Positions 25,530 through 34,317 of a stretch of DNA of 64,000 nucleotides are shown here, piece after piece (the stretch's first letter is position 1; every line of letters starts with the position of its first letter). Source of the DNA: Mycolicibacterium neoaurum ATCC 25795 (GTDB lineage: Bacteria > Actinomycetota > Actinomycetes > Mycobacteriales > Mycobacteriaceae); NCBI RefSeq assembly GCF_000691525.1, contig NZ_JMDW01000003.1, forward strand, positions 372,001 through 436,000. Reading direction: 5' to 3'. The notes under the pieces were generated by a model that saw nothing but the letters and a program-made list of their open reading frames with translations, did no database searches and was not told where the DNA came from. A program made the translations under genes and the position numbers.

Positions 25530-26603
25530 CTAGAGTTTGAAGCGGCCGGCGAAGCCGCGCAGTGGAAGGTCGGCACTGGTGATGATGCCGGGTGCGGCCG
25601 CGACCACGGATTTGATGGAGTGCAGTGCGGGCATCCCCGTCACCGTCATCCCGATGGAGGCGAAGTTGTCCGGATTCGACAGGTCGACTCCGGGTTTGGG
25701 GAAGATCATGTGCTTGTTGTAGATGTTGGGGTCGCCCTTGATCTGAGTGATGTAGCAGCCCTTGATATCCCAGCTGGGATCGGTGTGCGGGGTCATCTGC
25801 CATTCCAGATGGGTTTCCACCCGTGGTACGCCGTCGACCGTGCCGACGTACTTGATGTAGTTGCCGCCGAGGGATCCCTTGGGGAGCTGGTACCAGCCCA
25901 GGTCGACATCCTTGGTGCATGCCCCCAGCTCGTACTCGAACTTCACCTCGTCGAGCTCGAGTCCGAAACAGTCGGCCATCATGTACACCGAGTCGGCGAA
26001 CACCTCGGTGTACTTGCGCAGCTTGTCCGGGATCGAGGGATCGTCGACGGGTTGCCCATAGCCGACCTCGATCCAGGTGTCCTTGGAGTGATGGCATGAC
26101 ACGTCGACGGATTCGATGGTGGTGACGTTCTCGATCTCGGCGACATCGGCCGAGCACACCACGCCGAGAATCTGATTCACACCCGGATTCATCCCGGTGC
26201 CGTAGAACGTCGCACCGCCCTTCTCGCACGCCTCCTGGAGAAGCCGGCTGACGAGCTTGCCCGACGGGTGCGGGTGGTTGGTGTCGCGGTGGAACCCGGT
26301 GATCCAGTCGGCGGTGGTGACGATGTTGATCCCGGCCTCAAGGACTTTGACATACAGGTCCTCATCGGGGAACACACCGTGGAAGGTCAGCACATCGGGC
26401 TTGGCGGCGATGATCTCCTCGACGGTGCCGGTGGCGATCACCCCGTTGGGCGCAATCCCGGCCAGCTCGCCGGCGTCCCTGCCGATCTTGTCCGGCGAGT
26501 AGCAGTGCACACCGATCAGTTCGAGATCGGGTTCATCGGCTATCCGCTTGATCATCTCGGAGCCGACGTTGCCGGTCGCGACCTGGAAAACCTTGATTGC
26601 CAT
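25530..26603 (-). CDS. DapB-like NAD(P)H-dependent dehydrogenase, copy 1
   Basis: 357 residues from ATG 26603 (MAIKVFQVATGNVGSEMIKR). Same family as its downstream neighbour: nucleotide-binding N-terminus with a TGNVG loop, GINIVTTADWITG, and the GTGMNPGVNQILG segment. The two copies are clearly paralogous but diverged, so they likely act on different intermediates or as a hetero-oligomer. It lies 29 nt after the Rieske oxygenase stop. Confidence 0.82.
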   Translation of the reverse strand: MAIKVFQVATGNVGSEMIKRIADEPDLELIGVHCYSPDKIGRDAGELAGIAPNGVIATGTVEEIIAAKPDVLTFHGVFPDEDLYVKVLEAGINIVTTADWITGFHRDTNHPHPSGKLVSRLLQEACEKGGATFYGTGMNPGVNQILGVVCSADVAEIENVTTIESVDVSCHHSKDTWIEVGYGQPVDDPSIPDKLRKYTEVFADSVYMMADCFGLELDEVKFEYELGACTKDVDLGWYQLPKGSLGGNYIKYVGTVDGVPRVETHLEWQMTPHTDPSWDIKGCYITQIKGDPNIYNKHMIFPKPGVDLSNPDNFASIGMTVTGMPALHSIKSVVAAAPGIITSADLPLRGFAGRFKL

Positions 26604-26632
26604 CGAAAACCTCTCTGGGTCAGATCGTTTGG

Positions 26633-27661
26633 TCAGTGTGTGGCTCGGGCAGCCAGGTCGGCGGCGCTGCCGCCTTTGCCATCCGGGTAGAACTTCAGGG
26701 CCCAGTTGCGGATCGCGGTGAACCCCTTCATCTCCGAACTGGCGAGCGCGGGAGGGTCGGAATAGCGCTGATGGGACCAGATATGGATGTCCTGGCGGAA
26801 CTGTCGGATGACCTCGGCGCCGAACTCCTCGGCCTTGACGCGGGCGCGCTCGGGGTTGCGCACCTCGCCTTTCGGCCGTCCGATGTAGACCATGAAGCGG
26901 ATGTCGGAGGTGCGCTCGTCGACCGGCGTGATGGCCGAGATGGTGCGGTTGTCGATCATTCCCCAACTCTTGGTCACGGCGATACCCAGGCCGCCGTTGA
27001 TCGCCTCGACGCCGCTGTTGATGTCCTCGATTCGCTGCCCGTCGTCACCCTCGAAGGTGATGGTGAAATCGACATAGGACACCGGCTCGTCGAAGTCGTG
27101 CCGGGTGAAGATCGGGTTGATGGGCGTGCCGTGCACGTACTTGAAATGTGCGAAATCCACGCCATTTTCGAGCACGTACTGTGGATGCATCTCACGCCCG
27201 GGCTCGAACAGTCGCTGCTGCGGGTAGTAGTCGGCCTCGCTGGTGCCGTCGCCGAAGCTGGCGAACACGTCGGGGGCGTCGAAGAACGGCTCCCGGTCCT
27301 CGATGTCATGCCAGATGTAGATCGACGCGTTGCGTTCGGTCACCGGATAGGTCTTGATGCGACGTCCGCGGTTGGGCCGATTCTCGTAGGGAATACAGAC
27401 GTTACGGCCCTGCTGATTCCACTGCCAGCCGTGGAAGGGACATTGCAGCACCTCGCCATGGACGGTGCCGCCGTATCCGAGGTGGGCACCGAGATGCTCG
27501 CAGTAGGCGTCCATCACGGTGACCTGCCCGGACTCGGAGCGCCAGGCGATCAGCTCTCGATCGAAATACTTCATGGGGTGGACCGCGCCGATACCGACCT
27601 CGTCGGACCAGGCGACCTGGAACCAGCCGGTGGGCTTCATGGACAGGGGCGGCTTGGCCAT
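26633..27661 (-). CDS. Rieske non-heme iron oxygenase (KshA-like class)
   Basis: 342 residues from ATG 27661. Rieske [2Fe-2S] ligands are C54/H56 (YCEHLGAH) and C74/H77 (CPFHGWQW). The mononuclear iron site is in NGVDFAHFKYVHG, with H172, H177 and nearby D169. The layout matches the terminal oxygenase class that includes 3-ketosteroid 9-alpha-hydroxylase KshA and other alicyclic hydroxylases. No ferredoxin reductase partner is encoded nearby. It is the first gene of a three-gene operon and divergent from a TetR gene. The substrate is not known. Confidence 0.85.
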   Translation of the reverse strand: MAKPPLSMKPTGWFQVAWSDEVGIGAVHPMKYFDRELIAWRSESGQVTVMDAYCEHLGAHLGYGGTVHGEVLQCPFHGWQWNQQGRNVCIPYENRPNRGRRIKTYPVTERNASIYIWHDIEDREPFFDAPDVFASFGDGTSEADYYPQQRLFEPGREMHPQYVLENGVDFAHFKYVHGTPINPIFTRHDFDEPVSYVDFTITFEGDDGQRIEDINSGVEAINGGLGIAVTKSWGMIDNRTISAITPVDERTSDIRFMVYIGRPKGEVRNPERARVKAEEFGAEVIRQFRQDIHIWSHQRYSDPPALASSEMKGFTAIRNWALKFYPDGKGGSAADLAARATH

Positions 27662-27667
27662 GCGGGA

Positions 27668-27673
27668 AGCATA
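27668..27673 (-). promoter_or_regulatory. leaderless -10 box of the Rieske gene
   Basis: TATGCT on the minus strand, exactly 6 nt before the ATG at 27661, the spacing expected when transcription starts on the start codon. Confidence 0.5.
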
Positions 27674-27726
27674 GAACAATCAATGAAACTTGCATAGTGG
27701 CCTTTATGATTTTGCCCGATGCGCGA

Positions 27727-27732
27727 TATCCT
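27727..27732 (+). promoter_or_regulatory. leaderless -10 box of the divergent TetR gene
   Basis: TATCCT, exactly 6 nt before the ATG at 27739. Together with the opposing box at 27668-27673 it defines a compact 77-bp divergent control region. Confidence 0.5.
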
Positions 27733-27738
27733 CGACTG

Positions 27739-28371
27739 ATGACCGACACGGCCGAGGCCTCCATGCCGGCACGTCGCCCGAATCGGCGCGGCCAGGCGAC
27801 CCGCGAGAACATGCTGGAGGCCGCGTTGAAGGCGCTGGCCTCGGGTGATCCCGCATCGGTATCGGCCAACCGGATAGCCAAGGACATCGGCGCCACCTGG
27901 GGCGCCGTGCAGTACCAATTCGGTGACGCCGACGGCTTCTGGGCCGCCGTGCTTCATCGCACGGCACAACGCCGAGCCGATGTGTTCGCATCGTTCAGCA
28001 CCGACCCCGTCTTGAGCAAGCGCGTCGCCAACATCATCGACACCCTTTTCGAGGGTCTCGATTCGCCGGATTCCCGGGCCATCGAGAACCTGCGTGCGGC
28101 ATTGCCACGCGATCATGCCGAACTGGAGCGGTTGTATCCGCAGACCGCGGCCGAGCTGTACTCCTGGGGTCGGTCATGGCTGGAGATCTGCCGCAACGCA
28201 TTCGAGGATCTCGGCGCCGACCCGGATCGCGTGCGTGAGGTCGCCACGCTGATCCCGGGGGCTATGCGCGGTCTGGTCTCGGAGCGCCAGCTCGGCTCAT
28301 ATTCGGACCTGGACCTCGCGCGCCGTGGGTTGACCAATGCACTGGTTGCCTACCTGGAAGCTGAAGGCTGA
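27739..28371 (+). CDS. TetR-family transcriptional regulator
   Basis: 210 residues from ATG 27739. The N-terminal HTH (RENMLEAALKALASGDPA..., IAKDIGATWGAVQYQFGDAD) has the TetR pattern, with a tryptophan (ATWGAVQY) in the recognition helix. The C-terminal half is a helical ligand domain. Divergent position next to the Rieske/DapB-like operon makes it the probable local repressor. The ligand should resemble the pathway substrate or its CoA ester. Confidence 0.85.
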   Translation: MTDTAEASMPARRPNRRGQATRENMLEAALKALASGDPASVSANRIAKDIGATWGAVQYQFGDADGFWAAVLHRTAQRRADVFASFSTDPVLSKRVANIIDTLFEGLDSPDSRAIENLRAALPRDHAELERLYPQTAAELYSWGRSWLEICRNAFEDLGADPDRVREVATLIPGAMRGLVSERQLGSYSDLDLARRGLTNALVAYLEAEG

Positions 28372-28377
28372 GGGGCA

Positions 28378-29163
28378 CTAACCCATTCCCAGCATCGCAC
28401 GCAGCGATGCGTCCGGGTCCGTCGCCGAGATGACGCTGTATGCGGCGACCAGCAGCCCGCCCACCGCATTCAGGGAGGTCAAGGTCAACAGCGCCGTGTA
28501 CATTCGCGCGGCGCGCCGGTCGCGGCCGCGTGCGGTGGTGCGCCGGCGCCACGGCCTGAGTGCACCGGCCACGGCCAGCGCCGTCAGCGCTGCGGTGCCC
28601 ACCGCCAGCACCCAGTGATACCGACTCACCTGCTCCAGCAGCTCGGTCATTGCGGGAGTGTCGGCCAGTGCGTCGGCGGGCAGCGAGCCCGGCGTTGTCC
28701 ACGGCAACAGTGCGACCATCGGGACGGCGGTGGCCTGGACATTGATGACCAGCAGCCAGCAGGCCGCGAAGGCCAGGACACCGGCAACGTTGGCCGCCAA
28801 CCCATATGACACGGCATGCCGGCCCTCCCGGCTCAGGTAGCGCGTCCAGCATGCGGCGGCGAGGATCGCGAAGGACAGCACCAGCGCGACGCTGATCCCG
28901 ATCTTGATGGCGTGCCATTGGAACCAATAGTCGGACAGCCGCGCCAGTTCCGGTGGTAGGGCGGGAGTGGGTGAAATCAGGAATTGTTTCAGCGCCGAGG
29001 TCACCGCGTCAGGCATCCCGTCGACATCTGCATATTCGGGAAACGAACGTTTCAGTAGTTCGGCGGGTCCGCGGATGAACGCAGCCACCAGCAGCGCCCC
29101 GCCCCCTGCGCTCAGCGCAACGGTCCACCGGTAACGCGCAATTCGATCGAATGCCGTTGTCAT
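28378..29163 (-). CDS. four-helix membrane protein of unknown function
   Basis: 261 residues from ATG 29163. Helices are predicted at about 12-32, 88-108, 122-145, 180-202 and 228-248; the loop between the first two is acidic. No named domain is recognised; the layout recalls DUF1772-type integral membrane proteins. Its start overlaps the preceding CPBP gene by 4 nt, so the two are coupled. Converges with the TetR gene. Confidence 0.65.
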   Translation of the reverse strand: MTTAFDRIARYRWTVALSAGGGALLVAAFIRGPAELLKRSFPEYADVDGMPDAVTSALKQFLISPTPALPPELARLSDYWFQWHAIKIGISVALVLSFAILAAACWTRYLSREGRHAVSYGLAANVAGVLAFAACWLLVINVQATAVPMVALLPWTTPGSLPADALADTPAMTELLEQVSRYHWVLAVGTAALTALAVAGALRPWRRRTTARGRDRRAARMYTALLTLTSLNAVGGLLVAAYSVISATDPDASLRAMLGMG

Positions 29164-29972
29164 GTCAAGCTCCGCGACCGCCGTCGGATTGCGGGCAGGT
29201 GGCCGGTCACCGCACCGATGGTCAGCACCGCGACGGTAGTGCCGAGCAACACGAGAATGCCGGTGTCACCGGCCAAGTACTCATTCACCGCCACCGGATA
29301 CGTCGTGCTGATCACCGATGCACCCAACCACCCGAACGCGACGTTGTGTGCCATATGGGCCATCACGGCGGGCCAGACACTGCCTGACAGGTCCCGCAGC
29401 ATGCCGAACAACACCGAGAACATGATCACACCGACCACGAAGAGGATCAGCACGAGCCCACGGTTGCCCACGGCGTGGTATCCGTTGGTGAACAGAATGT
29501 AGGGCAGATGCCATGTCGCCCAACACACACCGATCACCGCATAGCTGCACCACGGGTCCATCCACGAGGTCAACCGTGGCTGAAGGTAACCGCGCCAGCC
29601 GATCTCCTCGGCGGCCGCCAGGACGGTACCGGTCACCAGCAGAACGCCGAGATCGACAAGCCCATCGCGCGACGGCGTGACGAGGTGGCCGAGGCCGCTG
29701 ACCACGACGGCCATGGCGGCGACCAGTGAGGTCCCCGCGGTGGCCAACACCGCCGCCGGCCACCAACGAAACCCGGCCCCGATGAGACCCAGACCTCGCC
29801 ATCCGGCGCCACGGTAGCCGTCCCGCGTCACGACGAACATCATGACGATGGTCACCATCAGCGGAGAAACCGCGAGGATCGCGCCGTCCGCCACGGTGGC
29901 CGTGGCGCATGCGATGCCGACGACCACGACCATGAACAGCGCCGACGCCGAACGATCGGAGAGTGTGAACAC
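29160..29972 (-). CDS. CPBP-family intramembrane metalloprotease-like protein
   Basis: 270 residues if started at GTG 29972; GTG 30050 would add 26 residues, and the choice is uncertain. It is a multi-helix membrane protein carrying the CPBP (Abi/Rce1) motifs in order: the EExxxR motif AAAEEIGWRGYL, the second histidine motif ATWHLPY, and MAHMAHNVAFGW. These are the metal ligands and catalytic glutamate of intramembrane CAAX-type proteases. Bacterial members are linked to bacteriocin self-immunity or membrane-protein processing. A small perfect hairpin (30009-30022) lies just upstream of the chosen start. Confidence 0.8.
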   Translation of the reverse strand: MFTLSDRSASALFMVVVVGIACATATVADGAILAVSPLMVTIVMMFVVTRDGYRGAGWRGLGLIGAGFRWWPAAVLATAGTSLVAAMAVVVSGLGHLVTPSRDGLVDLGVLLVTGTVLAAAEEIGWRGYLQPRLTSWMDPWCSYAVIGVCWATWHLPYILFTNGYHAVGNRGLVLILFVVGVIMFSVLFGMLRDLSGSVWPAVMAHMAHNVAFGWLGASVISTTYPVAVNEYLAGDTGILVLLGTTVAVLTIGAVTGHLPAIRRRSRSLT

Positions 29973-30067
29973 GCCGGCAACTCTGCTGTGCGGCCAACGG
30001 ATCCACCAGGGGGAAATCCCCCGTAAAGGGTGCGGAGAACCCCGAAACACCAGTGCGTGCCGGTGCC

Positions 30068-31000
30068 TCAGCCGAACCGCACCCCGGTCAGTTGTTCCGA
30101 GAGGTCCCACAGCCGGTCCGCAGCGGGGCTGTCCCGCAGGGGTTTCCACAGTTTCTGCACACCGGGTGGTCCACCCGCGTTACCCGGCCACTGGGGACCG
30201 TAGAACCCACCGGGATCGGTGGCCGTCGCCGCCATCAGCGCCGGGAGTTGTGCGGTCGCCACGGTGCCGACGAGTAGCCCGCGAGCCGAGAGCCACCTGA
30301 TGAACCGAACCTGGGCGGTGTCCTCGGTCCTGCCCATCTCGGGGCGGGCGGCCAGCAAGCTGGTCGGAGCGACGCCGGGATGGGAGATGGTGCTGCTGAT
30401 CTCCCAGCCGGCCGCGGCGCTGCGCCGGGCCAGCTCCAATCCGAACAACCCGCAGGCGATCTTGGACTGCCGGTAGGCCGACATCGCGTCGTAGGTGAGC
30501 TCCCAGTTGGGGTCGGTCCAGTTGATCTGCCCGCCGCGCGCGGCGACGCTGGTCTGTGTGGTGACGCGGGCCCCACCGGCCCGCAACACCGGCAACAGCG
30601 CCCCGGTCAGGGCAAAGTGGCCGAGATGGTTTGTGCCGAATTGCAATTCGAAACCGTCGACGGTGTTCTCGCGCCGAGGGGGTGTCATCACTCCGGCGTT
30701 GTTGACGAGAAGATGGATCGGAGCGCCCTCGTCGCACAGCCGTTCGCCGAGTAAGCGCACCGAGGCCAGCGACGCCAGGTCGAGTGATTCCAGTCGCAGT
30801 CGCGCCGCCGGGTGCCGTGACCGGATCACCGCGGCGGCCGCCTCACCTTTCACTCGATTGCGGACGGGCATCAGCACCTCCGCGCCGGCGCCGGCGAGCC
30901 GGGTTGCGATGCCGAGTCCGATGCCATCGCTGGCGCCGGTCACGACGGCACGGCGTCCGGTGAGATCGGGTAGGGAGATTTCGTATCGTCCAGGTGGCAT
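30068..31000 (-). CDS. short-chain dehydrogenase/reductase
   Basis: 310 residues from ATG 31000. Classical SDR: cofactor motif TGASDGIG at 21-28, NNAG (LLVNNAGVM), and active-site YRQSK with an upstream serine. Arg following the first strand (VRNRVKG) suggests NADP(H). The length and C-terminal region ([14 protein letters not shown]) fit the retinol-dehydrogenase/protochlorophyllide-reductase-like branch common in actinobacteria. It is divergent from an MLTR-type regulator, a frequent pairing in these genomes. Confidence 0.88.
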   Translation of the reverse strand: MPPGRYEISLPDLTGRRAVVTGASDGIGLGIATRLAGAGAEVLMPVRNRVKGEAAAAVIRSRHPAARLRLESLDLASLASVRLLGERLCDEGAPIHLLVNNAGVMTPPRRENTVDGFELQFGTNHLGHFALTGALLPVLRAGGARVTTQTSVAARGGQINWTDPNWELTYDAMSAYRQSKIACGLFGLELARRSAAAGWEISSTISHPGVAPTSLLAARPEMGRTEDTAQVRFIRWLSARGLLVGTVATAQLPALMAATATDPGGFYGPQWPGNAGGPPGVQKLWKPLRDSPAADRLWDLSEQLTGVRFG

Positions 31001-31087
31001 ACAGACGACACTGCCGGTGATGGTGCGCGATAACCATGGACGGACGATCCGTGGTTGAGCTGCCCGGCGCGCAGCACAATGGCGGTC

Positions 31088-31918
31088 ATGATCGATCGAC
31101 GGGGACTGGCGGATTTCCTCATCCACCGGCGCGATGCGCTGCAGCCCGAGGATGTCGGGTTACCCCGCGGCCGGCGCCGCCGCACCACCGGTCTGCGCCG
31201 GGAGGAGGTGGCTGCGCTGTGCCACATGTCCACCGATTACTACTCGCGCCTGGAGCAGGAGCGCGGACCCCAGCCGTCGGAGCAGATGATTGCCGCGATC
31301 GCGCAGGGCCTGCATCTGACCCGCGACGAGCGCGACCACCTGTTCCGGTTGGCGGGCCACCGGCCGCCGGTGCGCGGGTCGGGAACCGACCATGTGGGAC
31401 CCGGCATGTTGCGGATCTTCGACCGGCTGGCCGATACCCCCGCCGAGATCGTCACCGAGCTGGGGGAGACGCTGCGCCAGACGCCGATGGGTGTCGCGTT
31501 GATGGGGGACCTGACCCGGCACACCGGTGCCGCGCGCAGCAGCGGATACCGGTGGTTCACCGATCCGACCGCACGCGACCTCTACCCACCAGAGGACCAC
31601 GAGTTCTATTCGCGCATGTATGTTTCCGGGCTGCGGGGACTGCTCGGGATCCGCGGGCCGGAGTCGCGAGCGGCCGAACTGGCGGCTCTGCTCGCCGAGC
31701 AGAGCGCGGAGTTCCGTGCGCACTGGGACCGCCATGAGATCGGCATCAGACCTCGCGAGGTCAAGCGCTACGTCCATCCCGAGGTCGGTGCGCTCGAACT
31801 GAACTGTCAGATCTTGCTGGACCCCGAGGAGTCGCACACGTTGCTGGTCTACACCGCCGCGCCGGGCAGTCAGAGTTACGAGAAACTGCAACTGCTGTCG
31901 GTGCTGGCAACCGGTTGA
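31088..31918 (+). CDS. XRE/MLTR-family transcriptional regulator
   Basis: 276 residues from ATG 31088 (ATG 31079 is an alternative three codons earlier). N-terminal XRE HTH about 25-80 ([37 protein letters not shown]), then a PAS-like ligand-binding domain of the MmyB/MLTR type containing [15 protein letters not shown] and the C-terminal [19 protein letters not shown]. Such proteins usually regulate the adjacent SDR or oxidoreductase in response to a small lipid-like ligand. The SDR at 30068-31000 is divergent from it. Confidence 0.88.
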   Translation: MIDRRGLADFLIHRRDALQPEDVGLPRGRRRRTTGLRREEVAALCHMSTDYYSRLEQERGPQPSEQMIAAIAQGLHLTRDERDHLFRLAGHRPPVRGSGTDHVGPGMLRIFDRLADTPAEIVTELGETLRQTPMGVALMGDLTRHTGAARSSGYRWFTDPTARDLYPPEDHEFYSRMYVSGLRGLLGIRGPESRAAELAALLAEQSAEFRAHWDRHEIGIRPREVKRYVHPEVGALELNCQILLDPEESHTLLVYTAAPGSQSYEKLQLLSVLATG

Positions 31919-31923
31919 CCGCC

Positions 31924-31950
31924 GGAACCTACTGCCGAGCAGTAGGTTCC
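31924..31950. terminator. bidirectional terminator
   Basis: Perfect 12-bp stem GGAACCTACTGC (31924-31935), loop CGA, GCAGTAGGTTCC (31939-31950). It begins 5 nt after the regulator's stop and overlaps the last codons and stop of the opposing membrane-protein gene, so it probably serves both. Confidence 0.75.
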
Positions 31951-32408
31951 GCAGTCACCCGGCGTCCCAGCACGAAGCCCAGGGCCAGCATGCCGATCGC
32001 CAAACCGAGATGCAGCCAGTTGTCGGCGTCGTTGACCGGAACGAAGTTCATCGCGCTCTGATGGTCGATCACCAGGCCGTAGATGAACAGCACCAGATAG
32101 ACGGCACCGCCGCCGATCAGGTAACCGCGGGCCGACGTGAAGGTGCGCGCCAGCGCGATGCCGGCGACACCGAAGGCCAGATGTACGAGATTGTGCAAGA
32201 CCGACACATTGAAGATACCCAGCAGGGCGGCCTCGGAATGGTGGCCCGCGAAGGCCAGCTGGTCGTAGTGCGCGGTGATACCCGGTATGAACCCGAGGAT
32301 TCCGACCAGCAGGAACACCACCCCGACGGCCAATGAGGCCTTCTGAACCGGCGTGCGAGCGGTGGCGGTGGATGTGGTGGTGGCGGGCGTCGAATGGGGC
32401 TCGGTCAT
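31929..32408 (-). CDS. DUF4383 four-helix membrane protein
   Basis: 159 residues from ATG 32408 with GAGGA 6 nt upstream. A Thr/Ser/Ala-rich N-terminal tail precedes four transmembrane helices; the loop between the first two contains PGITAHYDQLAFAGHHSEA and the second helix VLHNLVHLAFGVAG, the DUF4383 signature. Function unknown. The final codons form part of the terminator hairpin. The molybdopterin oxidoreductase gene upstream on the same strand is separated by 114 nt. Confidence 0.8.
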   Translation of the reverse strand: MTEPHSTPATTTSTATARTPVQKASLAVGVVFLLVGILGFIPGITAHYDQLAFAGHHSEAALLGIFNVSVLHNLVHLAFGVAGIALARTFTSARGYLIGGGAVYLVLFIYGLVIDHQSAMNFVPVNDADNWLHLGLAIGMLALGFVLGRRVTAEPTARQ

Positions 32409-32522
32409 GGGGATCCTCACGTAGGTGGGCGGACGGGTCGTCGCTCCCCCTTGTCTTGAGGATGTTCGTCGACCAGGGCGGCTTACCCGTTGACGCTCGC
32501 GGCAAACAGGACACCCTGGCTT

Positions 32523-34256
32523 TCAGATGGGCATCCGGAAGCCGAAGTACTCGTGGTCTTCGTTGTAGCCACCGTGCCCCTTGCCGATGTGCTCGAAACT
32601 GTCGACGAATTCGATGGATTCGATCCACTTAACCTGTTTGAACCCCAGTTCGACCTCGTTGCGCAAACGCAGCGGTGCGCCGTGGGTCTCGGTGAGCGGG
32701 GCGTCGTTCATCTCGTAGGCCAACAAGGCCATCGGATGACGCATGTGGCTGATCTTGTGGCAGTCGTAGTAGCGTCCGGCACCCGGTTCGGACCCGTCTG
32801 CCATCGAGTAGAAGACCACCCAGCGCGCGGACGGCAGCGGCCGGACGATATCGAGGATGTCCGCCATGCGGACGCCGCCCCACTTGGCCACGCCAGACCA
32901 GCCCTGGATGCAGTAGTGCTGGGTTATCTGTTCATGTTTGAGCATCGCGAGTAGATCGGCATAACTGAATTCGGTCGGGTTCTCCACCTGCCCGCCCACC
33001 CGCAGGGTGTAACCGGACCAGTAGCCGGCAGCCAACTCCCGATACGTCGATGACGCCGGCAGGGTTCCGTTCGGCCAGAAGTACGCGGAGATGTCCCTCT
33101 CGGAGTACTCGGCCTTGGGGTGCACCCATTCCATCAGTCCCTTGATCCATCCGATCGCGAATCGACCCACTCGTTGCACGATGCGCGGGTACCGCAGGGT
33201 GGCGGGGGACGCCAGCATCCACAGGGCGACGATCACCGCCATCGCGATGAGATACATGACCAATGCCCATGGGGATTCGGTGTCGGTACCGAAGACGATG
33301 TGGTTGAGATTGCCGACCAGGCCGGTCGTGAAGACCATGATGGTATGGATGGCGATGAAGAAAACCATCCACACCAGAACCAGGAAATGCACCGAGCGCG
33401 CGACCTGACGGTTGGCCGGTCCGGCACCGAGGCCGAATCGGGCGGCGATCGCCGGTGCCTGCAGTATGCCGGTGAGGAAAGCCAATGGCGCGAAGACGAA
33501 TACCGTCAGGAAGTACGCGATCAACTGCAGCGCGTTGTAGGCGACGAAGCCGTCATTGGCCGGGAAATCCAGGGACAGGTACTGCACCATCGTCGACAGC
33601 GCGTTGGGGAGCACATCCCAGGACTGCGGAACGATGCGACGCCACTGACCGGTGGCCAACAGCAGGATGTAGAACACGGCACCATTGAGTAACCACAGGG
33701 CATCGAAGGTGAGATGCCACCAGCGCGCCAGGCCGATCGTGTGTCGGACACCGGGTATGCCAAGCCATTTCGGCAAGGACACCGAGTCGTCCTTGGCGGT
33801 CCACACCCGTGCCGGGTCGGCAGGGTCGAGTCGATCGGCAGGTATCGGCCCGCGAAGTCGCAGCCACGCAGTACCCGGTGTGCTGCCCGAATTGAGATAC
33901 AGCCGAGGGTGGTCGGCCAGGATCTGCAGACCGGCTCGGATGATGAACATCATGAAGACGATGTTGAACAGGTGACTCCAGCGCAGCCAGGCCGGTAATC
34001 CTGGTTCGATACCGCCCAGAGGCGCAGACGTTCCGGGATAACGCTCGATGAACTCCTGCATCCACTCGTGCTGACGAAGGTGCTGGGCGATGGCGACGCC
34101 GACGATCAATGCGGCGATCGTCAGCGGCACGAGCCACGCCGTGCTGACCCAGCGGCGTCCGATCCGGATGACGGGGACCGTGGCCTGCTCGTCGGCAATC
34201 CCGCCTGCCCACTCGCCCTGGCGGATACGTTCATGATTCGACGTGTGATCAGTCAC
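32523..34256 (-). CDS. membrane-fused molybdopterin oxidoreductase (cytochrome b-like + sulfite-oxidase-type domain)
   Basis: 577 residues from GTG 34256. The N-terminal ~370 residues are membrane-bound, with five or so helices and paired histidines (WSHLFNIVF, WWHLTFDAL, RSVHFLVLV, FIAIHTIMV) that look like haem ligands of a cytochrome b561/hydrogenase-type subunit. The last ~180 residues are a sulfite-oxidase/MsrP-type molybdopterin domain, with the cofactor cysteine in HYCIQGWSGVAKW. In most bacteria these two parts are separate subunits (MsrQ and MsrP). The substrate is unknown; no twin-arginine signal is seen, so the catalytic domain's side must follow from topology. Confidence 0.85.
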   Translation of the reverse strand: MTDHTSNHERIRQGEWAGGIADEQATVPVIRIGRRWVSTAWLVPLTIAALIVGVAIAQHLRQHEWMQEFIERYPGTSAPLGGIEPGLPAWLRWSHLFNIVFMMFIIRAGLQILADHPRLYLNSGSTPGTAWLRLRGPIPADRLDPADPARVWTAKDDSVSLPKWLGIPGVRHTIGLARWWHLTFDALWLLNGAVFYILLLATGQWRRIVPQSWDVLPNALSTMVQYLSLDFPANDGFVAYNALQLIAYFLTVFVFAPLAFLTGILQAPAIAARFGLGAGPANRQVARSVHFLVLVWMVFFIAIHTIMVFTTGLVGNLNHIVFGTDTESPWALVMYLIAMAVIVALWMLASPATLRYPRIVQRVGRFAIGWIKGLMEWVHPKAEYSERDISAYFWPNGTLPASSTYRELAAGYWSGYTLRVGGQVENPTEFSYADLLAMLKHEQITQHYCIQGWSGVAKWGGVRMADILDIVRPLPSARWVVFYSMADGSEPGAGRYYDCHKISHMRHPMALLAYEMNDAPLTETHGAPLRLRNEVELGFKQVKWIESIEFVDSFEHIGKGHGGYNEDHEYFGFRMPI

Positions 34257-34305
34257 CACGGGGCAGACCTTAGACGACCGCATCGACGCCGGGACCGGAT
34301 CGCTT

Positions 34306-34311
34306 TACAGT
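34306..34311 (+). promoter_or_regulatory. leaderless -10 box before the DUF4239 gene
   Basis: TACAGT exactly 6 nt before ATG 34318. Confidence 0.5.
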
Positions 34312-34317
34312 CAGCCG

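Noticed and set aside
30009..30022. GGGGG-AAAT-CCCCC hairpin as a terminator between the SDR and CPBP genes
   Set aside because: Short stem, no T-run; probably too weak, though it makes the longer CPBP start less likely.
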